This document shows, one piece after another, positions 1 through 6,950 of a stretch of DNA of 27,722 nt; the stretch's first letter is position 1, and the number at the start of each line of letters is the position of its first letter. Made by a program: the position numbers and the translations under genes. This DNA is from Haplomitrium mnioides. Taxonomy: Eukaryota; Marchantiophyta; Haplomitriopsida; Calobryales. Location of the stretch: NCBI GenBank assembly GCA_049999725.1, contig JBNGIS010019080.1, forward strand, positions 1 to 27,722, read 5' to 3'. The notes beneath the pieces are model-generated. The model did no database searches, was not told where the DNA came from, and was given only the letters and a program-made list of their open reading frames with translations.

Positions 1-440
1 CTGCATTGTAACCTTTGAATCTGGATCCCATTTCGGATCCCTGAAATACACTTCGGAATTTGATCAGAGGCGCTTCTGTGGTGTGTGTGAATGTTTGAAT
101 AGAGAGTTGAATAAGGAGAAAGGTCAGTAAGGTGAGAAGGAACACCATTAAGGCCTGAAATTGATAACTTGCAGCGGGGCCATCTCATAAAAGAACCTGA
201 AACCCGTAAAAGTCAGTCTTTTCCTTCCGAAGAGCGGTGTTCGGAGGATAAGACCAGAAGGAGGGGGCTGACAAAGCCATATAGGTATTCGGATGTTATC
301 AAGGCTCTAGAGCCTATAAGACTGGAGTGGAAATAGCTTGTAAACTATTGTTCTTTGAAAGACCTGAATCAACATCTTACCTTTTTGCACGTGAAGGTGA
401 AAAATTCAATTTGGGTCTATTGGTCCAAATTACAATGATC
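1..440 (+). pseudogene. 5' coding remnant of the amino-methyltransferase gene
   Basis: Two coding-like stretches can be read. The first (about 2-127) has a Cys-rich patch FCGVCEC followed by NRELNKEKGQ and a stop. The second (about 205-435) is in another frame and includes KPYRYSDVIKALEPIRLEWK and then a run ending near SIWVYWSKLQ. They lie upstream of, and on the same strand as, the exons from 535 onward, so I take them as earlier exons of the same broken gene. No start codon is evident and the gene probably begins outside the window. The segment about 125-255 has a diverged copy on the other strand at 25538-25665. Function is unknown; FCGVC could be half of a zinc site, but the partner cysteines are not seen. 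Confidence 0.4.
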
Positions 441-534
441 CAGGAGGGAAAGAAAGCCAACATCAGGCTGCTTATGTAGGCTCAAGACTCAATTACACTA
501 TATTTGCAAATCGCAAGTGATTTGATTTTTTCAG

Positions 535-593
535 ACTACAAGAAGAGAGACATTTTTGTTGTGCATCTTCAGGTCTCAAGGGAAGATGGCAAG
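535..593 (+). pseudogene. Small internal exon
   Basis: A 59-bp stretch lies between a T-rich acceptor (ATTTTTTCAG, AG at 533-534) and a donor (AAG followed by GTGAAT, GT at 594-595). It reads without stops as YKKRDIFVVHLQVSREDGK. It joins in phase 0 to the next exon at 1170, which opens FTQYLADFRRWV. Junction quality and frame agreement are the only evidence; no domain is recognised. Confidence 0.45.
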
Positions 594-1169
594 GTGAATT
601 ATGAAATTCTTTTTCTTTTGTTTCTTTTTTTACTAAGTTGTAACTCGCAGTGAGTCCATGTGAGCATGGAGACCCGGAGTCCATGCGCGCATGGACTTCG
701 ACCTTCAGGCGCGCTTGGACGTGGGAGTCCATCCGCACATGGATCCCTGGTCTCCAGGCTCGCAAGGACTCTCTTTGTCCTTGCGCACATGGACTTTGGA
801 GTCTAGTTGAGCTTGAACTCCCAAGTCTAGGCACGGAAGGACGTGGGAGTCCATGCGCGCATGGACCCTACGTCTCCAAGCGCGTAGGGACTCGGAAGTC
901 CATGCGCGCATGGACAAAGAGAGTCCAAGCAAGCATGGAGATCTGGGGTCCATGCGCGCATGAACTCCCATGTTCAGACGCGCTTGGACTTTGATCTCCA
1001 TGCGCGCATGGACCTTGGGTCTCCATGCGTGCATGGACTCCCATCGTCCATGTGCACATGGACTCCCTTGTTCACTACTTACTCAGTATGTTATTAAAGT
1101 CCCTGCGCGCTATGAATGCCAGTCTAAAATTTTTACTTATGCCAAATTGTTTTTTGTCTTTATTTTCAG
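594..1169 (+). other. Predicted intron 1, filled by a palindromic minisatellite
   Basis: The donor is AAG|GTGAAT at 594 and the acceptor is TTTATTTTCAG ending at 1169, after a T-rich stretch. Both flanking reading frames are open and meet in phase 0. Most of the intron (654-1063) is the 24-bp palindromic repeat array. Confidence 0.5.
654..1117. repeat. 24-25 bp palindromic minisatellite, array 1
   Basis: About 17 head-to-tail units run from 654 to 1063, with a stray unit at 1099-1117. Each unit is an 18-bp core plus a 6-7 bp spacer. The best core, GTCCATGCGCGCATGGAC, is a perfect palindrome and occurs exactly at 679-696, 849-866 and 898-915. Other units differ in the centre, for example GTCCATGTGCACATGGAC at 1046-1063, which is still perfectly palindromic. 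Canonical and diverged units alternate from 849 onward, giving a 49-50 bp higher-order spacing. The array is GC- and CpG-rich compared with its AT-rich surroundings. It sits inside predicted intron 1. Confidence 0.95.
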
Positions 1170-2645
1170 TTCACTCAATATTTGGCCGATTTTCGTAGAT
1201 GGGTACAAAGACACAAAGCACGTCGAGTGGGACTTCATCAAACTTGCCATACAAATCAAGATTCTAAAACCCAAGCAGGGTGTCAATATTCAATTACTGG
1301 CGCCGCATCCGAACATGGCAACATTCTTCATTCATGCTATAGGGACTTCTTCCTAAAAGAAGAGAAAGGAGCATGAGCCAGTTGAGGCTCCGAAGAAGAA
1401 GAGACCGGCCGCAAAAAAGAAAAAGCCTTCACCAACACCTGTTATTGAGGAGGAACCAGCCCCCTTAGAATCTATAGCAAAGTCTACTTCTTCTGCCTCC
1501 TCGTTTTCATCACCAAGCAACTCGAGGCAAGACTCGGAGGCAGAGCCGGAGCCGGTTCAGGCTCCTACATCTCGATAAAAAAGGCAATCTCACAAGGGGT
1601 TGCGTACTTTTCAAGAAAGGGAATAGGTGGATCCTCAGACAATATCTGAGGAAGACAAGAAGAGATTAGGGAGTCTGCAATCCAATGCTGTAGAGTCTGT
1701 AAAGAGATAGTAACAATAAGGTTGGAAATTTTAAATCTACCCAAGTTTGGAATGGACAACTAGGTTCCATTCCAGATTCAAAGATTGAATGATGATTTTG
1801 TTGAGCTTCTGGCACAAAGAATGCTCACAAACAAGTACGCGCACAATTTCTTTATCGTGGTGGTTGACTCAAAGTGTGGTCTAAAGGACAAGTCAGAGTT
1901 CGACATCAAGAACCCTGACAAGTATTGTAACAAGATTGCGGAAGGCAATTACAGTGCTGCAACAAGGCAGCTACTTATCACGAAATATAGAATGAAGAAC
2001 CCTACTCTGTCGCTCTGCAATTGTTACATCTACGTGGGCCTCACAACAATAGAGGCCCGTATTTTTGCTACGAATGACAACTACGACCAAAGGTACAGAC
2101 TTGAAATGACCTCTATTTAAAAGGTCGAGTATTGGCATCAGAGATTTGTGAAGAGTGGGATGGTTTCATCCCAAAAATTAAAAAGAGAGCTAGCTCTAGA
2201 AACCTTGGAGATCAAACCCAAGTCGACTCTTGAGAAGACAATCACCTCTTAAGACAACTAGTTCCAACTAGCGTTTCAAAGTGGCGAGCTCTGGGATTTA
2301 CAACAAAGCATATTTTCAATGTGGGAGAAAAATACAGTGAAGGGCCAGAAGCCTAAGGCCAAGGGGTCGTTGAAAATAGAGGACGTGAAGTGGACGCCTT
2401 GGAGGTCTCTTCAGGGTCTTCTTGATGAAGTGAAGATTTTTGTTTTGAAGTGGGTGGAAGCTAGAGAGCTTTCAATGGACGAGGTGTCTCGGGTGTCAGA
2501 GAGACACAAAGTTTTGGCGGTAACGGTGAAAAGTTTTTGTTTTGAGGTGTACTGTAGCATGTAGGAGTAGGTAAGAGAGGAGTACCCTCTTCATACTGAA
2601 GAGTCCAAGATGGCCTCATTTTATTTAAGCTTCGAGAAGCTTTTG
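1170..2645 (+). pseudogene. Large central exon: NLS-like linker and possible ParB-like domain
   Basis: Three coding blocks are visible. About 1170-1376 (frame of 1170) opens FTQYLADFRRWVQRHKARR. About 1357-1715, one frame over, is a basic then acidic/Ser-rich linker with KKRKEHEP, PKKKRPAAKKKK and EEEPAPLES, which resembles a nuclear localisation signal. About 1722-2645 (frame of 1785) is a globular-looking region with LEILNLPKFGMDN, FVELLAQRMLTNKY, YVGLTTIEARIFATNDNYDQ and WHQRFVKSGM. The order (short N-terminal LP..DN strand, FVELLAQRM helix, late EARIFATNDN then MT helix) reminds me of a ParB/sulfiredoxin-like domain, often found next to DNA methyltransferases in prokaryotic elements. That is only a suggestion. 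At least six in-frame stops (for example 1761, 2118, 2250, 2562) are TAA or TAG at plausible Gln positions. The exon ends in phase 0 at CTTTTG|GTAAG. Confidence 0.5.
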
Positions 2646-3279
2646 GTAAGTTCTTCCTTTCACACCACATTCATTTATTTGTATTTGCATTGAATTTTTT
2701 GTAACTTGTCCTTTGTATAAAAAACAATTTAGTGTCAATGCGCGCCTGGACATCAAAGTCCATGCGCGCATGGACTTCAAAGTCAATTTCTTTCCTGGAC
2801 TTCGAAGTCCAGGCACGCTTGGACTTTGAAGTTCTCGCGCGAATGGACTTTGATCTTCATGCATGCATGGACTTCGTAGTTCAAACGCGTTTGGACTTTA
2901 AAAGTCGTGCTCTCACTTGAACACCAAAGTCCATGCCCGCATGGCTTTTGATGTCCCTATAAGCAAGGACATTGAAATCCCTACGCGTAAGGACTTTGCA
3001 ATCCATGCGCGCATAGACTTTGCAGTCCTTGCGAGTTGGGACAGCAAAGTCCATGTGTGCATGGACTTTGTTGTCCTTGCGTGTTGGAACATAAAAGTCC
3101 ATGTACACTTAGACTTCGATGTCCATGCGCGCATGGACTTTGCTGTTCTTGGATGCTTGGACTGCCTAGTCCATGTGCACATGGACTTCAATGTCCATGC
3201 GCGTATGGAAGTTAGTGTCGTTCTCTACCTTAAAATGTTTTTTTTTCTCCATAATGTTTTTTGTTTTGTTTTTGTATAG
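2646..3279 (+). other. Predicted intron 2, filled by a palindromic minisatellite
   Basis: A strong donor TTTTG|GTAAGTT at 2646 and an acceptor TTTTTGTATAG ending at 3279 flank 634 bp. The frames on both sides are open and join in phase 0: SFEKLL before, GDKTFKW after. Array 2 occupies 2734-3210. The flanks within the intron are T-rich. Confidence 0.6.
2734..3210. repeat. 24-bp palindromic minisatellite, array 2
   Basis: About 20 units show a very regular 24-bp period, mostly 18-bp palindromic core plus TTTGNA-type spacer. Perfect cores occur at 2758-2775 and 3121-3138 (GTCCATGCGCGCATGGAC) and at 3169-3186 (GTCCATGTGCACATGGAC). Other units keep much of their dyad symmetry with different centres, such as AAACGCGTTT near 2882 and TACGCGTA near 2981. 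Because 24 is a multiple of three, both strands are open across much of the array. They would encode octapeptide repeats of the type VHARMDF (+) or SMRAWTSK (-), which I regard as non-coding. Confidence 0.95.
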
Positions 3280-3830
3280 GGGGACAAAACTTTTAAATGG
3301 TAGTTAGCAAAAAAATTGACAGCAGCTACAAAAGGTCGAAAAAAATCAGGGGTCAAAGAAGCCTCTGAAGATCAGAACCAACCTCCCACTGTAGTCTCAT
3401 ATCCTCCTGCTTTTCTTCTCCACTGCCAAAAGACTAGAGAGTGGAAAGCACCACAGCAAAGTGGTGTTGCATCTCTCACAACTGAAGGAGTTGTGAGAGA
3501 TGAGGAAGAAGATTTAATGTCCTTCGTCGATGGTCTTAACATGGCGTTTTATCAAGTCCACAAGGAGCCCAATTGAAGGGCCTTGTGAAACCTATGCATT
3601 TCACTTTGGCTATTGCTGATATTCCGTATGGTTACAACCTTAAGGAATGTAAGCATGATGACTCTGAACCCTTTTCAAAAGATGATATTTTTGATATAAT
3701 GTCATCTTTTACGGTAGTTATAACTTCAAAATTTTGGTCTTTTGTTATCATTCATTTATCGCAACAATTTGACATCATCAAGGATGTCCTTTCGGAAGTT
3801 TGCTATGCAATTGACCATGGTATCTGGCAG
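3280..3830 (+). pseudogene. Exon with methyltransferase motif IV (DIPY)
   Basis: The first part (3280-3573) reads KKLTAATKGRKKS, a Lys-rich and then hydrophilic linker, and on to VDGLNMAFYQVHKEPN. A one-base frameshift near 3570 leads into the frame of 3573. There KPMHFTLAIADIPYGYN is followed by an acidic stretch, then PFSKDDIFDIMSSF and a predicted helix/strand run to AIDHGIWQ. DIPY at 3618-3629 fits the (D/N/S)(P/I)P(Y/F/W) catalytic box of amino-methyltransferases, which modify adenine N6 or cytosine N4. The downstream PFSKDDI helix matches the usual layout of that family. The exon ends in phase 0 at TGGCAG|GTTG. Confidence 0.6.
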
Positions 3831-3924
3831 GTTGTTCTTTGATTTTTTGTTTTTGATTTCTCTTTTTCTTACTTCTCTTGCATTTTTGTTGCAATAGTTG
3901 ATTTGTTTGTTTTTCTTTTTGTAG
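3831..3924 (+). other. Predicted intron 3 (short, T-rich)
   Basis: A 94-bp T-rich stretch runs from GTTGTT at 3831 to TTTTTGTAG ending at 3924. It interrupts the methyltransferase reading frame with stops in all frames. It carries no minisatellite, unlike introns 1 and 2. Confidence 0.5.
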
Positions 3925-4545
3925 GGACCAAAGCAACATTTATCATTCTCGTGGTCCCAGAATTGCACATGCCTACGAATATTAGATTGTGGGCTACTAG
4001 ACTAAAGAAGGAAAGAGGAGCATGAGGCTCTTTAAATTTGCAGCCTGCTTCTTCGATCAGACTTCCTCAACAGATTATGCGTAGTGTTTTTAGTGTCTTG
4101 CGGTTTCTACAAAACTTAAACATCCAGGAGATGATGCTCATGTCAATGTTTATCAGAGGCCGCAGGCTCTTTATAATTTTTTCATCGACCATTTATCAAT
4201 AGAGTAGGATTGGATTCTAGATCTCTGTTTTGGGTCTGGCACAAGCCTTGTCTGTGCTCTAAAGCTGATGCAAAACTGCATCACCGTGGAATATGATAGA
4301 CGTTAGTCTATCTACATTCCTCAGAGGGTTTTTTGACGATGGCTTCCTTGCCATCCGATGTGACTGAGTCACAGATCATTTATGCATACCAAAAGGAACT
4401 TGTTCCTCGTGATACTGCACGTACTTCTGGTGACTCTATTACAGTATCTGGGACTGGAAAGTCTCACCAAGACTCTCTAGCAGCTGCAAATGCTTAGCTT
4501 TTGGATTTAGATGAGACAATTTCTTCCGAAGAGGAAAGAGTCTGA
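3925..4545 (+). pseudogene. Last exon: amino-methyltransferase motif I (FGSGT) and acidic tail
   Basis: Around 4121-4315 the frame reads VNVYQRPQALYNFFIDHLS, a stop, then DWILDLCFGSGTSLVCALK, then NCITVEYDRR. This is motif X plus motif I of an N6-adenine/N4-cytosine methyltransferase: an SAM-binding F-G-S-G-T at 4229-4243, followed by the VEYD acidic strand end (motif II). The order DIPY (motif IV), then X-I, defines the beta class, like CcrM-type enzymes of bacteria. The middle part (3925-4120), where the target-recognition region should lie, is scrambled by frameshifts. A further frameshift near 4325 leads to MASLPSDVTESQIIYAY and an acidic end, LLDLDETISSEEERV, stopping at 4543-4545. The gene is broken by several stops. 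Alternatives such as a DIRS-type or giant-virus methyltransferase cannot be excluded. Confidence 0.6.
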
Positions 4546-4669
4546 GGATCTATTTGAAAATTTTTTATTATTAATAAAGTTGATTTTTTCCAAAGTTTTA
4601 TTGCCAAAGTTTCATCTTGTTGCTCTCTCAATCTATTTCAAGTCTTTTCATCATGATTCACTTTGGTGC
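4546..4669. other. 3' flank of the methyltransferase gene
   Basis: AT-rich DNA with TTATTAATAAAG near 4566, which could serve as a poly(A) signal-like sequence just after the last stop. Nothing else is recognised. Confidence 0.3.
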
Positions 4670-5060
4670 GTCTAAGAATAGTTGAGTCAATTGTTAGTCT
4701 AAGAGTGGTTTGAAGTCAATTGCTAGTCTAAGGATAATTTGGAGTCAATTGCTAATCTAAGAATGGTTCGGAGTCCATGCCTACATAAGCGTTAAGGTTA
4801 TTGTTCATAGTCCTTGCACGCATAAGCCAAAGAGTTCTCGTTCAAAGTCTTTGCATGCATAGGCTTTAGGGTTCTTGTTTAGAATCTTGGCATGCAAAGG
4901 CTTTAAGGTTCTAGTTCAAAGTCCATAGTGCATAGCTTTATTGTTCTTGTTCAGAGTCTAAGCATGCATAGGCTTTAGGATTCTTATTCGGAGTCTATGC
5001 GTGCATGGGCTTAAGGGAGTTTGGAGTCTATGCTTGCAAATAATTTAATAGCTATGATGC
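4670..5060. repeat. Diverged relative of the palindromic minisatellite, array 3
   Basis: Four short units of 27-29 bp beginning GTCTAAGAATAG or similar (4670, 4697, 4726, 4755) lead into about seven units of about 35-38 bp. Each of these has a core resembling GTCTATGCATGCATAGGC followed by TTTAGGGTTCTTGTTC. The core shares the GTC..TGC.TGCAT..GC layout of arrays 1 and 2, but the CpGs are nearly gone. It lies just downstream of the methyltransferase gene. Confidence 0.75.
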
Positions 5061-5449
5061 TCAAAGTTTGGTTCAAAGTCTGTACTAGACTACACATTCA
5101 CATTTGCATGTAATTGTTTTTCATAAAAGAATATATGTTTAATTTTATTTTGATGAATTTAGTGTATTCACAATAGTGTGAGGTTTTAATAAAATATTTC
5201 AATAACCAAAATGCTTGTTTTCTAGGGTGTTTATTATAAAAAAATATTTCAAATATAATCTCAATGTAAAATTCACAATTTGTATTTCTAAAAAATGGTT
5301 TTCTTTATGAAAAAAAAAGATAACAAACTTAAAATTGATGTTTTTCAATACCAAATCACAAAGAAATTTTTTTCCTGACTACCAAGTGAAACGAGAACTT
5401 AGTAGCAGTTACTGATTCAAAGTAGCAGTTGTTAAAACATTTGTTGCAG
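5061..5449. other. AT-rich gap
   Basis: No gene or repeat is recognised. The 3' end (TTAAAACATTTGTTGCAG, AG at 5448-5449) looks like a splice acceptor for the exon-like piece at 5450. Confidence 0.3.
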
Positions 5450-5715
5450 AAAGTTTTGCAAATTTTTGCCCAAGAAGGGAAGGGTGTTCCTCAAATTTCA
5501 ACTAGTGTTGTTGGTAGGCTTCCATTCACAAGTGTTGTAGGAGGTTCTTTAGAAGCTGTTGTCTTCGAGAACCTATCTATCCTGGCCACTGAAGAATAGT
5601 ACAACTAGGCAATGTACAACACAACCAAGCGACTTGTTGCTGCCATTAGAGGACTATTTGATCCTCGTGGTTCAAAGTTACAAGAAAACATATGAGAGTC
5701 TAATTTTAAAACAAA
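5450..5715 (+). pseudogene. Exon-like coding remnant, unknown product
   Basis: A protein-like stretch opens KVLQIFAQEGKGVPQIS and continues through GRLPFTSVVGG, LSILATEE and TTKRLVAAIRGLFDPRG. It is interrupted by three stops and bounded by an acceptor-like TTGTTGCAG and a donor-like AAAGTAAGTG (GT at 5716). A possible terminal piece follows an acceptor at 6057-6058 (VEKKTNQLGFASKVYPV then stop, about 6059-6112), although its phase does not match simply. I recognise no family. It could be another part of the upstream gene or of a separate element. Confidence 0.35.
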
Positions 5716-6392
5716 GTAAGTGAGAGCTTGAGAAGAGACCCGCTACTAGAAGTGTGTTGCAACACAGAGTATGGGTAATTGAACTCTAGTCAAAATAAAA
5801 ACTAAATTTTTGGTGAAAAAAAAAACAAATTCTGAAATCAAAGAGAGGTTGAACCAAACCCTCTACTGAGCGGTGCAAGGGTGGTAGGAGTCCACTAGCA
5901 TGCTTCCAAGGTACAACCTATTAGGAAATCCCAAACTTTTGTTGAAGTGAAGCATGAAAGCCTAAAAACTTGTTTGCAGAAAGCAAAGAATCAACATGCG
6001 GTGCTCAAGAAAAGAACAACAATATTTTTTTCTGATTTGTTGTCAATTTTGTTCACAGGTTGAGAAGAAGACCAATCAACTAGGATTTGCGAGCAAAGTG
6101 TACCCTGTCTAGAGAAGAAGGAAGGGTTATTTGTCCAGATTTATGCATATCAGCCGACTTGTGGGCAAGTGGTTGAGTGGCAACATCACAACCTGTGAGC
6201 TGTGAGTGAGTTTAGCTGAGCAGAGGTCAACACAGAGCCAAGGAGTGGAAGATTGCAATACAGAGCCACTTGCAGTGGCATCCAGTTTTGACCTGCAGTA
6301 GGAGCGACTCAGCAGCTGGTAAGTGACCATACATCGGGCGAAGAGGAGGAAACTCTTTCTAGCACTTAGTATATTCCCCTTTGTCATGGGAT
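5716..6392. other. Unassigned stretch before the gag remnant
   Basis: Apart from the possible short exon at 6059-6112 nothing is recognised. Purine-rich in places. The 3' part may be leader or N-terminal coding sequence of the gypsy gag remnant that becomes readable at 6393. Confidence 0.25.
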
Positions 6393-6421
6393 ATGGATGA
6401 GTTGTATAAGGCCACAAAAGG

Positions 6422-6426
6422 GCCGA
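6422..6426. repeat. Target-site duplication GCCGA (left copy)
   Basis: Five bases GCCGA abut the TG end of the solo LTR. The identical GCCGA follows its CA end at 6946-6950. Confidence 0.9.
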
Positions 6427-6538
6427 TGTAACGGTCACTAACTTTAGTAAGCCATAACTCAAAATAATGTCAACTATGTTTAGAAAGCTATTACTAAGTT
6501 AGAGTAGCAAAAAGCAATTGCTATTATAGAGAGATGGA

Positions 6539-6676
6539 CACGTGGCACGAGGAGAGAAAGTCAACGAATTAAAGTGAAAGAGGGAGTCTAGATAGACTAC
6601 TTTAGAAGAGGATGAGAATACGTGGCAAGCGGAGAATTAAAGTAAAGAGAAGGTTCTAAAGATAAGGACACGTGGC
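6539..6676 (+). promoter_or_regulatory. Three ABRE/G-box motifs in the LTR U3
   Basis: CACGTGGC at 6539-6546, TACGTGGC at 6619-6626 and CACGTGGC at 6669-6676 all fit the plant (C/T)ACGTGGC abscisic-acid response element. Two of the three are also seen intact in the inverted copy (27589-27596 and 27639-27646), and a third is cut by the window end. Confidence 0.6.
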
Positions 6677-6804
6677 AGAAGGAGAACAAAAGTAAAGGGT
6701 GGTCCAATTAGAGTGAGAGAGAAAAGAGGGGTCCAATTAGAAGAGGATAGAAAAGGAACCAATGGGGTTCCTCCACCTATGTAAGCAAAGTGATTTCTCT
6801 CAAG

Positions 6805-6812
6805 TATATAAA
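6805..6812 (+). promoter_or_regulatory. TATA box of the solo LTR
   Basis: TATATAAA in CAAGTATATAAAGAAGGG is conserved in the inverted copy. A second TATA-like site, CTATATAAG in the other copy, is mutated to CTATGTAAG here (near 6777). Confidence 0.6.
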
Positions 6813-6945
6813 GAAGGGAGAGTGCCTTGTTTGGCATCTCTTACCTTGTGGGTTTTCCAAGTTCTTTGTGCACTTCTCTTGTGCTAACTTGTATGTGTTG
6901 TATTTGTACTAACTTATGTGTGTAATGTGGGTGTGTAGTGTTACA

Positions 6946-6950
6946 GCCGA
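6946..6950. repeat. Target-site duplication GCCGA (right copy)
   Basis: Identical to the five bases before the solo LTR (6422-6426). Confidence 0.9.

Larger units (their letters stand above)
6427..6945 (+). mobile_element. Solo LTR of a Ty3/gypsy-type element
   Basis: A 519-bp element with 6-bp inverted ends TGTAAC...GTTACA and a perfect 5-bp target duplication GCCGA, so it is a complete solo LTR left by recombination between two LTRs. A second copy of the same family lies inverted at 27319 to the window end. By hand count the two are about 96-97% identical over the 400 bp shared. U3 carries three ACGTGGC boxes and R begins below a TATA box. It is inserted within the gag reading frame. Confidence 0.92.

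Noticed and set aside
650-1063. Open frames across array 1 on both strands as genes for repeat proteins
   Set aside because: They arise from a palindromic repeat with a period near a multiple of three; no splice, start or conservation evidence supports coding, and the array lies in a predicted intron.
654-3210. CRISPR-like array
   Set aside because: Spacing between palindromes is only 6-7 bp and not unique, there are no cas genes, and the context is a plant nuclear genome.
6127-6462. Minus-strand open frame of 111 codons
   Set aside because: It runs across the boundary of the solo LTR, has no domain, and the plus strand encodes gag from 6393.
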